This document shows, one piece after another, positions 35,194-44,137 of a DNA stretch of 64,000 nt. A model generated the notes under the pieces. It did no database searches, was not told the DNA's origin, and saw only the letters and a list, made by a program, of their open reading frames with translations. Numbering within the stretch: position 1 is the stretch's first letter; each line of letters starts with the position of its first letter. The translations under genes were made by a program, and so were the position numbers. The DNA is taken from the NCBI GenBank assembly GCA_963741525.1, contig CAVUIW010000020.1:310001-374000 (forward strand), given 5' to 3'. Origin of the DNA: JANNSX01 sp963741525 (lineage in GTDB: Bacteria; Pseudomonadota; Alphaproteobacteria; Rhizobiales; Hyphomicrobiaceae).

Positions 35194-35387
35194 GGCGGAT
35201 CTCTCGGGAGATGGAAGGCTGTGCGACTGGTGCCACAGAGCCACCGTCGCATCAAGCCGGTGTCCGATCGCAGTGGATGCGGGGGGCGTATGGCTCGCTG
35301 GAAGGCCCGTTTTCGCCTATGCTCGCGCCCTTGGCCGGTGCTTGGAACAGAAGTCGCCCCGGCCGGCGCACGCAAGGAGGTCCTGGG

Positions 35388-36041
35388 GTGTCCGGAACCT
35401 ACGTCTTCGACGCCTACGGCACGCTGTTCGACGTTCACTCGGCGGCAGCCAAGCACAAGGCTGCCATCGGGCCGGAGTGGGAGCGCTTCACGGAGCGCTG
35501 GCGGGGCAAGCATCTGGAATACACCTGGGTGCTGTCGATGATCGGCAAGCACGCGTCGTTCCGCAAGCTGCTCGAGCAGAGCCTCGATACGGCGGCTGCC
35601 TCGATCGGGGGCATTTCGGCCGAGACGCGGACGGCGCTGCTCGAGGCCTATGACACGCTCGCTGCCTTTCCCGAGGTGAAAGAGGCGCTGGCCGAGCTTA
35701 AGAAGCAGCGGGCGCGGCTTGCGATCCTCTCGAACGGCGACGCCGACATGCTGCAACGCGCCATCGCCTCGGCAGGCCTGGGCGAACTCTTGAACGCCGC
35801 CTTCACCGTCGCCGAGGTCGGCGTGTTCAAGCCCTCAGCGCGGGTCTACCGATATGCCGCGACGAAGCTCGGCGTCGACAAGGCGCAGATCACCTTCGTC
35901 TCGGCGAACCGCTGGGACGTCGCCGGGGCCCAGGCCTTCGGTTTCCGGACCGTCTGGCTCAACCGCGGCAACGCGCCCGACGAGTATCCGGATCTGCCGC
36001 CGGCGAAGGTCATTGCCGATTTGAAGGGGCTGCTTGCTTAG
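35388..36041 (+). CDS. Haloacid dehalogenase type II (HAD family)
   Basis: This 217-residue L-2-haloacid dehalogenase-like protein has the nucleophile Asp8 in FDAYGTLFDVHS, the motif II Ser in ILSNGDADML, a catalytic Lys in GVFKPSARVYRYA and SANRWDVAGAQAFGFRTVW as the signature of the type II group. It hydrolyses the carbon-halogen bond of 2-haloacids or acts on related substrates. The start is GTG at 35388, chosen because AAGGAGG lies 7 bases before it. The upstream frame from 35211 lies over the divergent promoter. A palindromic repeat follows the gene. Confidence 0.88.
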   Translation: MSGTYVFDAYGTLFDVHSAAAKHKAAIGPEWERFTERWRGKHLEYTWVLSMIGKHASFRKLLEQSLDTAAASIGGISAETRTALLEAYDTLAAFPEVKEALAELKKQRARLAILSNGDADMLQRAIASAGLGELLNAAFTVAEVGVFKPSARVYRYAATKLGVDKAQITFVSANRWDVAGAQAFGFRTVWLNRGNAPDEYPDLPPAKVIADLKGLLA

Positions 36042-36047
36042 GGATCC

Positions 36048-36175
36048 AGGGCAATCGCATTTGACGTTGTTTTAGAGACCATGAGCTTGCCGCGTACCTT
36101 CCTCCCCCATAGGAAGGGGGAGGAAGGTACGCGGCGATTCTCGGACTTTGACGCCACTCCATATGCGATTGCCCT
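36048..36175. repeat. Nested double palindrome (13-bp outer, 20-bp inner arms)
   Basis: Outer arms AGGGCAATCGCAT (36048-36060) and ATGCGATTGCCCT (36163-36175) are perfect complements. Inside, 20-bp perfect arms at 36089-36108 and 36116-36135 enclose ATAGGAA. The CCTCCCCC core is shared with the blocks at 14.6 and 33 kb. It lies between two convergent genes, where it could end both transcripts. Confidence 0.85.
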
Positions 36176-36215
36176 GTAGGGATCACAAACTCGGCTGCCG
36201 GCCGCGGCCCTGCCC

Positions 36216-37769
36216 TCAAAAATCCGTCGGCTGGCCGCCTTCCCGGATGCGGCGCTCGACGTAGTCGTCGACCTCCTCGGCGATGGCCGGGTCGATCGGC
36301 GGCTCCTCGTATTCGGCGAGCGCCTGCTTCCAGAGCGCATTGGCCTTCCGCTTCGCATCGGGCGAGCCCGCCGCCTGCCACTGCTCGAAATTCCGCCAGT
36401 CGGAGATCAGCGGCGCGTAGAAGGCATTCGAGTAGCGCGCGAGCGTATGCTGGGCGCCGAAGAAGTGCCCGCCGGGCCCGACTTCCTTGATGGCCGCGAG
36501 ACCCAGCGCGTCCTCGCTCATATCGAGGGGCTGCAGGAACTCGGCCACCATCTGGCAGAGATCGACGTCGAGCGCGAACTTCTCGAACGAGCCGACGAGC
36601 CCGCCCTCCATCCACCCGGCCGCATGCACGATGAGGTTGCCGCCGCCCATGATCGCGCCCCACAGCGAGAACACGCTCTCATAGGCTGCCTGCGCATCGA
36701 CCGTGTTGGCGGCGTTCGTGGACGACGTCCGGTAGGGCAGCTTGTAGCGCCGCGCCAATTGCCCGCCGGCGATCGCCGCTTTCATGTATTCGGGCGTACC
36801 GAAGGCGGGCGCCCCCGACTTCATGTCGACGTTGGAGGTGAAGCCGCCATAGATGAACTTGGCGCCCGCCCGCGTGAACTGGCTCAGCACCAATCCAGCC
36901 AGCGCCTCCGCATTCTGCTCGACCAGCGCGCCCGCCATGGTCACCGGCGCCATGGCCCCGGCGAGCGTAAAGGGCGTCACGCAGCAGACCTGTCCGTGGC
37001 GCGCCAGCTCGATGATACCCATGGCCATCGGCCCATCGAGCTTCATCGGCGAGTTCGTGTTGATGACTGTCATGACGACGGGCGTGTCGTCGATCTTGTC
37101 CTTCGGCACACCGCAGGCGATGCGGGCGATCTCCAGTCCATCGAACAGCCGCTCGCGGCCGGTCGAGGAGACGAAATAGACCTTGTCGGAGAGCTTGGCC
37201 TTGGCGCGGCCGACATGCAGATGGCGGACCGAGGCGTGAATGTCGAGCGCATCGGTCGAGCCGCCGCCCGACATATGGATAATGTTGAAGAACTGGCTGA
37301 GCCGGATGAAATTGCAGGAATCCTCGAAGCTGCCGGGGCGCCGTCCGCGATCCATGTCCGAGCAGTTGGGCGGACCGCCGACCGGTCCGAAGACAATCCA
37401 GTTGCCGCCGAAGCGGACGGAGTGCGCGGGGTTGCGGGCGTTGAGCACGAACTCGGATGGCGCGCGACGCAGGGCCTCCTCGACGATCTCTCGGCCGATG
37501 CGGACGCGCTCACCGTCGACCTTGGCGCCGGCCCGCCGGTAGATGTCGAGCGCCTCCTTATTGAGGATCACCTCCATCCCAACCTCCTCGAGGAGGCGCA
37601 TGGAGGCGTCGTGAATGGCCTCGATGTTGTCGTCGGAGAGGAACTTGATGGGGTCGAGCGTCAGCCGTGGTTGCTGGAAGGGCTTCTGCTGGATGCGGTT
37701 CTGCGGCTCCCCTCCCCGACGGCGGCCCTCGCGCTTCTTCTGGCGGGCCGTATCTTCCACAGCGGACAT
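36216..37769 (-). CDS. Trimethylamine methyltransferase (MttB) family protein, non-pyrrolysine
   Basis: This 517-residue protein of the MttB superfamily has the recognisable barrel core VFGPVGGPPNCSDMDRGRRP, GGGSTDALDIHASVRHLHVG and FIYGGFTSNVDMKSGAPAFG, with no in-frame amber codon. Such non-pyrrolysine members include glycine betaine:corrinoid methyltransferases, which move a methyl group from a quaternary amine to a corrinoid protein. No corrinoid-protein gene is seen nearby, so the acceptor must be encoded elsewhere. A basic, charged N-terminus precedes the domain. The ATG at 37769 has GGGAG upstream. Confidence 0.9.
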   Translation of the reverse strand: MSAVEDTARQKKREGRRRGGEPQNRIQQKPFQQPRLTLDPIKFLSDDNIEAIHDASMRLLEEVGMEVILNKEALDIYRRAGAKVDGERVRIGREIVEEALRRAPSEFVLNARNPAHSVRFGGNWIVFGPVGGPPNCSDMDRGRRPGSFEDSCNFIRLSQFFNIIHMSGGGSTDALDIHASVRHLHVGRAKAKLSDKVYFVSSTGRERLFDGLEIARIACGVPKDKIDDTPVVMTVINTNSPMKLDGPMAMGIIELARHGQVCCVTPFTLAGAMAPVTMAGALVEQNAEALAGLVLSQFTRAGAKFIYGGFTSNVDMKSGAPAFGTPEYMKAAIAGGQLARRYKLPYRTSSTNAANTVDAQAAYESVFSLWGAIMGGGNLIVHAAGWMEGGLVGSFEKFALDVDLCQMVAEFLQPLDMSEDALGLAAIKEVGPGGHFFGAQHTLARYSNAFYAPLISDWRNFEQWQAAGSPDAKRKANALWKQALAEYEEPPIDPAIAEEVDDYVERRIREGGQPTDF

Positions 37770-37911
37770 GGGTGTTTCTCCCGCGGACCAAGCCGCCGAT
37801 CGCAGCCGATCCTAGACGGCGTGCCCCGCAGGGGGAAGCAATACCGCAGTCGGCAATGCTGGTATGATCAGCGAAACATCAGCGGTTGCACGCTTTGCGC
37901 CGGAGAGTCCC

Positions 37912-38475
37912 ATGCCCGCCAGATCTCGCATCGTCCTTCTCAACGGCGTTGGCAGCGCCGGCAAGACCACGATCGCCAAGGATTTGCAGCAGATCAACCG
38001 CACTCCGTTCCTTTGCGTCGCCATGGACAGCTTCCTGGAGATGTTGCCTGAGGCCTATCAGGATCACCCGGACACTTTCCGCTTCGAGCCGCTGATCCAG
38101 GACGGCCATCCCTCGATCGCGATCCACACAGGCCCTATCGGCAGAAGGGTGATGAGCGGCATGCGGGCGGCGATCGCAGCGCTTGCCGATGCCGGCAACG
38201 ATCTGATCGTCGATGATGTGCTCGTGGGAGGGAACGACGAGATGGCGGATTACCGCCAAAGGCTCGCCGCGCATGCCCTCTTGACGGTCGGGGTCCACGC
38301 CCCCCTCGACGTTCTCGAAGCCCGCGAGAAAGCCCGCGGCGACCGCCTGATCGGACTCGCCCGCTGGCAGTTTCCGAAAGTGCACGCCGGCATGTCCTAT
38401 GACCTCGACATCGACACGAGCCGCGCCTCGCCCGAGGCCTGTGCTCAGCAGATCCGCGAGCACTTTGATCTTTAG
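37912..38475 (+). CDS. Chloramphenicol phosphotransferase-like (CPT family) P-loop protein
   Basis: This 187-residue P-loop kinase-like protein has Walker A GVGSAGKTTIAK near residues 11-22. An acidic site VAMDSFLEMLP and the later DLIVDDVL, with GVHAPLDVLEAREKARGDR, match the CPT/PF07931 family. The Streptomyces enzyme phosphorylates chloramphenicol. For most homologues, including this one, no substrate is known and resistance should not be assumed. GGAGAG precedes the ATG at 37912. It is a stand-alone gene divergent from the MttB-like gene. Confidence 0.8.
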   Translation: MPARSRIVLLNGVGSAGKTTIAKDLQQINRTPFLCVAMDSFLEMLPEAYQDHPDTFRFEPLIQDGHPSIAIHTGPIGRRVMSGMRAAIAALADAGNDLIVDDVLVGGNDEMADYRQRLAAHALLTVGVHAPLDVLEAREKARGDRLIGLARWQFPKVHAGMSYDLDIDTSRASPEACAQQIREHFDL

Positions 38476-38532
38476 AGCATCCGGCGTGCCGGCTGGTTGC
38501 GCTCGATCCCCTGTCAACTCTATAGTTCCGTC

Positions 38533-38642
38533 ATGCCAGCGAAGGCTGGCATCCATCCAAGCTCGTGTGGGAATTCAGCCTGGCCGTGCGGCTAGGTGGA
38601 AGCCCTACGATTGCTCGGATCGATTCCGGCCTTCGCCGGAAT
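38533..38642. repeat. Pair of short palindromic repeats
   Basis: Two hairpins of the same type occur in this gene-free stretch (38476-38737). ATGCCAGC-GAAG-GCTGGCAT is at 38533-38552 and ATTCCGGC-CTTC-GCCGGAAT at 38623-38642. They are oriented as mirror copies of a GTCATGCC/GTCATTCC repeat common in proteobacteria. Confidence 0.7.
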
Positions 38643-38737
38643 GACGAAGTTAGAGCTGTTCGCTACCGAGCCGTCGCACTGCCTTATCGAATTCGCACTT
38701 TCCACAAGCTTCTCATTCGCACCCCCGGACCCCCGCC

Positions 38738-39520
38738 ATGCCCGCTTCCGCCCTGATGAACGTCATGACCGCCGCCGCCCGCAAGGCCGGCAAGAGCCTC
38801 ACCCGCGACTTCAACGAGGTCGAGCACCTGCAGGTCTCCGTGAAAGGCCCGGCCAACTTCGTCTCGGCCGCCGATCACCGGGCCGAGGACATCGTCTTCA
38901 ACGAGCTGTCGAAGGCGCGGCCGGGCTACGGCTTCCTCATGGAGGAGCGGGGCGAAGTTGCGGGCGCCGACAAGTCCCACCGCTGGATCGTCGATCCGCT
39001 CGACGGCACGACGAATTTCCTGCACTCGATCCCGATCTTCGGCGTCTCGATCGGCCTCGAGCGGGACGGCGAGCTGGTGGCGGGCCTCATCTACAATCCG
39101 ATCATGGACGAGTTGTATACGGCCGAGAAGGGCAAGGGCGCCTTCATGAACGACCGGCGGCTGCGGGTCGCCAACCGCCGGAAGCTCGATGACTGCGTTG
39201 TCGGCACCGGCATCCCCTATCACCGCAGCGGTGGCCACGACACGTTCATGGAGGAGCTGGCGCGAATCATGCCGAAGACCGCAGGCATAAGGCGTTGTGG
39301 GGCCGCCGCGATCGACCTCGCCTGGGTCGCGTCCGGGCGGTTCGATGGCTTCTGGGAGCGGAAACTCTCGCCCTGGGACATGGCGGCAGGCGCCCTCATG
39401 GTGCGGGAGGCCGGCGGTTTCGTCAGCGATGCCGAGGGCAATGACAAGTTCCTCGACACTGGCGAGATCGTCGCCGGCAATCAGATGGTCCACAAAGCGC
39501 TTCTGACCCTGATTAAATAG
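38738..39520 (+). CDS. suhB: Inositol monophosphatase family protein SuhB
   Basis: This 260-residue lithium-sensitive phosphatase has metal-binding motifs FLMEERGE, the hallmark WIVDPLDGTTNFLHSIP and the C-terminal SPWDMAAGALMVREAGG. It hydrolyses inositol-1-phosphate and related substrates. In Enterobacteria, SuhB also acts in rRNA transcription antitermination. It is the second member of the superfamily in the window, with CysQ. There is no clear ribosome site before the ATG at 38738, but the N-terminal motif order and length fit the family. Confidence 0.92.
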   Translation: MPASALMNVMTAAARKAGKSLTRDFNEVEHLQVSVKGPANFVSAADHRAEDIVFNELSKARPGYGFLMEERGEVAGADKSHRWIVDPLDGTTNFLHSIPIFGVSIGLERDGELVAGLIYNPIMDELYTAEKGKGAFMNDRRLRVANRRKLDDCVVGTGIPYHRSGGHDTFMEELARIMPKTAGIRRCGAAAIDLAWVASGRFDGFWERKLSPWDMAAGALMVREAGGFVSDAEGNDKFLDTGEIVAGNQMVHKALLTLIK

Positions 39521-39530
39521 ACTTCTCTTG

Positions 39531-39583
39531 GCGCACTTTCTGGCGGCGAACCGGCCCGGGACCCACTTCGCCGGAAAGTGCGC
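39531..39583. repeat. REP-like palindrome (GCGCACTTTC family)
   Basis: GCGCACTTTC (39531-39540) and GAAAGTGCGC (39574-39583) enclose GGCGGCGAACC and CCACTTCGCCG, the same internal motif found in the repeats at 57301 and 59431. It is a member of a Rhizobiales intergenic repeat family. Confidence 0.75.
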
Positions 39584-39721
39584 GCGTGCCACAGCGTTGC
39601 CTGAAAGTCCGGCAAGAAACGGGGAGTTTGTCCTCTCAGGGCACCTGCGCTAGCTTTATAGTCGAGGCGAGCCCAACCTCGTCCGTCGCCTGCTGTTAGC
39701 CTAAGAGGGATCGTCGGTCAC

Positions 39722-40750
39722 ATGGCAAAGCGTGAGGTCCAAGACCCCGAGGCGTCATTCAAGACGACGTTCTCGCGGCCGCAGTTCCACCTGCTCACCA
39801 TGCTCGTCTTCCTGGCGCTCATGGGATTTCTGGCGGCAATCCTGTCCGACATCATCCTGACGGCGCTGAAAGCCAACACCTTCCTCAACTCCGTCATCCT
39901 GGCCGTGCTCGCCATCGGCATCATCAATGCCTTCCGGCAGGTGCTGGCGCTGTATCCCGAAATCCGCTGGGTCAACGGCATCCGCATCTCCGATCCGGGC
40001 ATCGCCGTCGAGCGGCAGCCGACGCTGCTCGCACCCATGGCCAATATGCTGCGCGACCGGCGCGGCGTGCTTTCACTTTCAACCCTGTCGATGCGCAGCA
40101 TCGTCGATAGCGTCGGCGCCCGCCTCGACGAGCGGCGCGACACCTCGCGCTATCTCGTCGGCCTGTTGATCTTCCTGGGTCTGCTCGGAACATTCTTCGG
40201 CCTGCTCGAGACCATTCAGTCGATTGGCCTCACCATCAATGCCTTGGATGTCAACGCCTCCGACAGCCTCAACGTCTTCCAAGAGCTCAAGACTGGACTC
40301 CAGGCGCCACTCAAGGGCATGGGTACGGCCTTCTCCTCCTCGCTGTTCGGTTTGTCGGGCTCGATGATCCTGGGATTTCTCGAGTTGCAAGCAAGCCAGG
40401 CGCAGAACCGCTTTTACAACGACCTCGAGGAATGGTTGTCGGGCATCACCGATTTGACCCCCGGCTCCGCCGGCAGCGACCAGACCTCGCAGTTCCGCTT
40501 CGCCCTCGTCGAGTTGCAGCGCTCGATCGCCGAGCTGGGCACCAGCTTCCGTAACGGTCAGGGCAATGCCCACGCACCGCCCAACGACGAGGCGGTCAAG
40601 GAGCTCGCCGGCGGCATCGAGAAGCTCGTCAAGCAGATGCGGGCCGAGCAGAAGGTCGTACGCGAATGGGTCGACGAGCAGGCGGCCCAGCAGAACGAGC
40701 TGATGGTCGTGCTCAGGGATCTCTCCAACTCGATCCAGCCGAGGAGATAG
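39722..40750 (+). CDS. MotA/TolQ/ExbB proton-channel family protein
   Basis: This 342-residue inner-membrane protein has hydrophobic segments near residues 23-45, 58-75, 140-158 and 200-220, with LLIFLGLLGTFFGLLETIQS and GMGTAFSSSLFGLSGSMILGF typical of the MotA/TolQ/ExbB channel. The polar C-terminal part (about 120 residues) probably lies in the cytoplasm. A MotB-like OmpA-domain gene begins 3 bases downstream, so the pair should form a proton-driven stator complex. No flagellar or TonB genes are near, so the driven process is unknown. Confidence 0.85.
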   Translation: MAKREVQDPEASFKTTFSRPQFHLLTMLVFLALMGFLAAILSDIILTALKANTFLNSVILAVLAIGIINAFRQVLALYPEIRWVNGIRISDPGIAVERQPTLLAPMANMLRDRRGVLSLSTLSMRSIVDSVGARLDERRDTSRYLVGLLIFLGLLGTFFGLLETIQSIGLTINALDVNASDSLNVFQELKTGLQAPLKGMGTAFSSSLFGLSGSMILGFLELQASQAQNRFYNDLEEWLSGITDLTPGSAGSDQTSQFRFALVELQRSIAELGTSFRNGQGNAHAPPNDEAVKELAGGIEKLVKQMRAEQKVVREWVDEQAAQQNELMVVLRDLSNSIQPRR

Positions 40751-40753
40751 CCC

Positions 40754-41782
40754 ATGGCGCTCGCGCGCGGACGCCGCGGCGGACATCCGGAGTACTACTG
40801 GCCGGGCTATGTCGATATTCTCTCGACGCTGCTGCTGGTCGTCACCTTCCTGATGTCGCTGTTCATGGTGACACAATTCTTCGTCAGTCAGGAGAGCTCG
40901 GGCAAGGACGTCGCCTTGAAGCGGCTGACCACGCAGCTCGCGCAGCTGACCGAGCTGCTGGCGCTCGAGCGGACCACCGCCAAGTCCGCCGAAGACGAGC
41001 TGACCGCAATGTCGGCGAGCCTCGCCGAAACCGAGGCCGAGAATAAGAAGTTCTCGGATCTCGTCGCGCTGGGGGACCAGAAAGCCGGAGAAGCGCAATC
41101 GAAGGCCGCCGTGCTCGCGAGCGATCTCGATACCCAGAAAGAGATCTCCGAGGAGGCGATGGCGCGGGTCAATCTCCTGAACCAACAGCTGCTCGCGCTG
41201 CGCCGGCAGATCGCGGCGTTGGAGGAGGCGCTCGATGCCTCCGAGACCAAGGACAAGGAAAGCCAGACGCGCATCGCGGATCTCGGCCAACGCCTCAACG
41301 TAGCGCTCGCCAAGAAGGTGCAGGAGCTGTCGCAGTATCGCTCCGAGTTCTTCGGCAAGCTGAGGACACTGCTGGCCAACCGCCAGGACGTGCGCGTTGT
41401 CGGCGACCGCTTCGTGTTTCAGGCCGAGGTGCTGTTTCCCTCGGGCTCCGACGTGATCAACCCTGAGGGCCTGGCGACGCTCGACAGCCTGGCGGCCGCC
41501 ATGAAGGAACTCGACGGCAAGATCCCGAAGGAGGTTTCCTGGGTGTTGCGCGTCGATGGCCATACAGACCGGCGGCCGATCAACAGCCCGACCTTCCCCT
41601 CGAACTGGGAACTCTCGAGCGCCCGCGCCATCGCCGTCGTCAAATTCCTGATCGCCCGCGGCATTCCGGCCAACCGGCTCGTCGCCGCCGGCTTCGGCGA
41701 GAACCAGCCGATCGAGGCGGGCGTGACCGACGACGCCTTCGCCAAGAACCGCCGCATCGAGCTGAAGCTGACGGAGCGGTAA
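40754..41782 (+). CDS. MotB-like peptidoglycan-binding protein with OmpA domain
   Basis: This 342-residue protein has one N-terminal transmembrane helix (YVDILSTLLLVVTFLMSLFM) with an Asp in the MotB/ExbD position. A long coiled coil of about 150 residues follows (LALERTTAKSAEDELTAMSA onward), then a C-terminal OmpA domain with RVDGHTDRRPI, NWELSSARAIAVVKFL and FGENQPI...NRRIELKLTER. It is the stator partner of the MotA-like protein and should anchor to peptidoglycan in the periplasm. Three bases separate the two genes, which form an operon. The long coil distinguishes it from flagellar MotB. Confidence 0.88.
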   Translation: MALARGRRGGHPEYYWPGYVDILSTLLLVVTFLMSLFMVTQFFVSQESSGKDVALKRLTTQLAQLTELLALERTTAKSAEDELTAMSASLAETEAENKKFSDLVALGDQKAGEAQSKAAVLASDLDTQKEISEEAMARVNLLNQQLLALRRQIAALEEALDASETKDKESQTRIADLGQRLNVALAKKVQELSQYRSEFFGKLRTLLANRQDVRVVGDRFVFQAEVLFPSGSDVINPEGLATLDSLAAAMKELDGKIPKEVSWVLRVDGHTDRRPINSPTFPSNWELSSARAIAVVKFLIARGIPANRLVAAGFGENQPIEAGVTDDAFAKNRRIELKLTER

Positions 41783-41794
41783 GCGGGCGGCGCC

Positions 41795-43600
41795 TCACGC
41801 CCCGAACTGCAATCCCGCCAGCCGGCTATAGAGGCCGCCCTTGGCGATGAGGCTCTGGTGCGTGCCTTCCTCGACCAGCCGGCCCTGGTCTAGCACGAGG
41901 ATACGATCGGCCTTCTGCACGGTCGCCAGCCGATGCGCGATGACGAGAGTCGTGCGGCTCCCCATGATCCGTTCGAGCGCCTGCTGCACCTTGGCCTCGC
42001 TCTCGGCATCGAGCGCGCTCGTCGCCTCGTCGAGGAGGAGGATCGGCGCATCGCGAAGCACGGCGCGCGCGATGGCGATGCGCTGGCGCTGGCCACCCGA
42101 GAGCGTCACGCCGCGCTCGCCGGCTTTGGTGTCGAGGCCGTCCGGCAGGCGAGCGATGAACTCCATGGCCTCGGCCGTCCTGGCCGCGCGCTCGATCTGG
42201 GCCCGGCTCGCGTCCGCCAATCCGTAGCTGATGTTCCCGGCGATCGTGTCGGCGAAGAGCGCGACGTCCTGCGGCACGAGCGCGGCGCGGGCGCGCAAGG
42301 CCTCGAGGCTGGCGTCGCGCACATCGATCCCGTCGATCCGAATACTCCCGGATTGCGGATCGTAGAAGCGCAGGATGAGGTTAAAGATCGTCGACTTGCC
42401 CGCACCCGACGGCCCGACGATGGCGACCGTCTCGCCCGGCGCGATGCGGAAACTCAGAGACGCGAGCGCTGCCACCTCGGGTCGCGAGGGATAGCGGAAG
42501 GTGACGGTATCGAAGACGATCTCGCCCTTGGCTTTCGCCGGAAAAGGCTTGGGATCAGCCGGCGAGCGGATGTCGGGCGTCCGCGCCAGCAACTCTGTCA
42601 ACCGCTCGGCGGCACCGGCCGCCTGGGCTGCTTCGCCCCAGACTTCGGACAAGCCACCCAGTGCGCCCGCCGCGAACACCGCATAGAGCACGAACTGGCC
42701 GAGCGTGCCGCCGGACATTTGCCCCGCAAGCACATCGCCCGCGCCGAGCCAGAGAATGCCGACGATCCCCGAGAACACCAGGAACAGCGCCACGGCGGTC
42801 AACCCTGCCCGCGCCCGCATGCGCGCGCCCGCGGCAGCGAAGGCGAGCTCCAACGCCTTGGCAAAGCGACCGGTTACCTCGGGTTCCGCACCCGCCGCCT
42901 GCATGGTCCTCACCGAGGCGAGGTTCTCGGCCGCGTATGCCGAGGCGGAGGCGATGCTGTCCTGCGCCTGCCGCGACAGACGCTTCACGACGCGGCCGTA
43001 GACGACGAGTGGAATGACGATCAGCGGAATGAGCCCCAGCACCAGCACCGAGAGCTTGGCGCTGGTCACGAACATCATGATCAATGCGCCGATGAGCAGC
43101 ACGAGATTGCGGAGCGTCTGCGAGAAGGCCGTACCGATCGCCGACTTGATCTGCGTCGTGTCGGCCGTCAGCCGCGACATCACCTCGCCCGACTGGATGG
43201 TCTCGAAGAAGCCAGGGCTCTGGGCGGAGAGGCGGCGGAAAACATCGCCTGCCAAATCCGCCACAACCCGTTCGCCGAGCCAGCTCACCGTGTAGAAACG
43301 GGCAGCGCTCGCCAGCGCCAGCACCATGCCGATCGCCACCATGACGCCGAAGTAGCGATCGACGAAGGCGCCGTTACCGCCGGCGAAGCCCAGATCGATC
43401 ATCCGGCGGACGCCGAGCGGCAGCACTAGGGTCGCCACCGCCGCCATCGTCAGCGCGACGATCGTCAGGGCCACCATGGCGGGATGCCGGGCGAGGTAGG
43501 GCTTGAGGGCGAGGAGCGGACGCAGATTGGCGCGCTGGCGGCGGGCGGCATCAGCAGTCTGCGCCGGGGCTGCCGATGATTCCGCCGCGACTTCCGCCAT
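41795..43600 (-). CDS. ABC transporter ATP-binding protein/permease (MsbA/ATM-like exporter)
   Basis: This 601-residue half-transporter has an N-terminal membrane domain of six helices (about 30-330) and a C-terminal ABC ATPase. Walker A is GPSGAGKST, the signature LSGGQRQRIAIARA and Walker B/D-loop LLLDEATSALD. The order and length fit homodimeric lipid or drug exporters such as MsbA. The substrate is not determinable from sequence. The ATG is at 43600. It is convergent with the stator operon, its stop 13 bases from the OmpA-domain gene stop, and divergent from rpmE. Confidence 0.9.
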   Translation of the reverse strand: MAEVAAESSAAPAQTADAARRQRANLRPLLALKPYLARHPAMVALTIVALTMAAVATLVLPLGVRRMIDLGFAGGNGAFVDRYFGVMVAIGMVLALASAARFYTVSWLGERVVADLAGDVFRRLSAQSPGFFETIQSGEVMSRLTADTTQIKSAIGTAFSQTLRNLVLLIGALIMMFVTSAKLSVLVLGLIPLIVIPLVVYGRVVKRLSRQAQDSIASASAYAAENLASVRTMQAAGAEPEVTGRFAKALELAFAAAGARMRARAGLTAVALFLVFSGIVGILWLGAGDVLAGQMSGGTLGQFVLYAVFAAGALGGLSEVWGEAAQAAGAAERLTELLARTPDIRSPADPKPFPAKAKGEIVFDTVTFRYPSRPEVAALASLSFRIAPGETVAIVGPSGAGKSTIFNLILRFYDPQSGSIRIDGIDVRDASLEALRARAALVPQDVALFADTIAGNISYGLADASRAQIERAARTAEAMEFIARLPDGLDTKAGERGVTLSGGQRQRIAIARAVLRDAPILLLDEATSALDAESEAKVQQALERIMGSRTTLVIAHRLATVQKADRILVLDQGRLVEEGTHQSLIAKGGLYSRLAGLQFGA

Positions 43601-43822
43601 CTCTACCCGCCTCCCGTGCCGCCTGAGCCCCTATTCCACGGCCCGGCGGGGCAACCATGCCCGAGGCTTCACGGCAAAGACAAGGCGGCCCTACCGCGCG
43701 AACCACCCTTGCCGGTTCCGGCCCCCTTCTGTATAAGGCCGGTCAAATTCACTCCCGACAGGCAAGCTCGCGCCCGGCACCGGCTGGTCTGGCTTTGCCG
43801 ACGGCCCCAAGGACTGACCACC

Positions 43823-44053
43823 ATGAAGAAGAGCGACGGCACGCACCCGAACTATCACCCGATCAAGGTCGTCATGACCGACGGGACGGAGTTCACGACG
43901 TTTTCTTGCATGGGCAAGCCCAACGACGTGCTCCGCCTCGATATCGACCCCAAGACCCATCCGGCCTGGACGGGCGGCGGTCAGCACCTGATCGACCGTG
44001 GCGGCCGCCTGACACGGTTCAAGAAGAAGTTCGAAGGCTTCATCAAGAGCTGA
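43823..44053 (+). CDS. rpmE: 50S ribosomal protein L31
   Basis: This 76-residue ribosomal protein has HPNYHPIKVVMTDGTEF near the start, FSCMGKPNDVLRLDID in the middle and HPAWTGGGQHLIDRGGRLT near the C-terminus, the L31 pattern of alphaproteobacteria. The zinc-binding Cys pairs of the other L31 type are missing. It sits at the large subunit's central protuberance. The ATG at 43823 has AAGGA 10 bases upstream, and a strong terminator follows the gene. Confidence 0.95.
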   Translation: MKKSDGTHPNYHPIKVVMTDGTEFTTFSCMGKPNDVLRLDIDPKTHPAWTGGGQHLIDRGGRLTRFKKKFEGFIKS

Positions 44054-44082
44054 GCGGGACACTTCCCGGCTCTGGAAACACG

Positions 44083-44110
44083 AAAGGCCGCGCATCAAGC
44101 GCGGCCTTTT
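44083..44110 (+). terminator. Rho-independent terminator of rpmE
   Basis: An 11-bp perfect stem, AAAGGCCGCGC (44083-44093) with GCGCGGCCTTT (44099-44109), encloses ATCAA and ends in TTTT. It also faces the end of the convergent rcdA gene 28 bases on. Confidence 0.85.
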
Positions 44111-44137
44111 CGAATCCCGATATGGAAGTCTACGGGC

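Noticed and set aside
37912..38475. Chloramphenicol resistance gene
   Set aside because: The CPT family match rests on the P-loop and general fold. Most family members have no shown antibiotic substrate.
39722..41782. Zorya-type defence system (ZorA/ZorB)
   Set aside because: A MotA/MotB-like pair is present, but no helicase, nuclease or other Zorya genes are next to it. The neighbours are suhB and an exporter.
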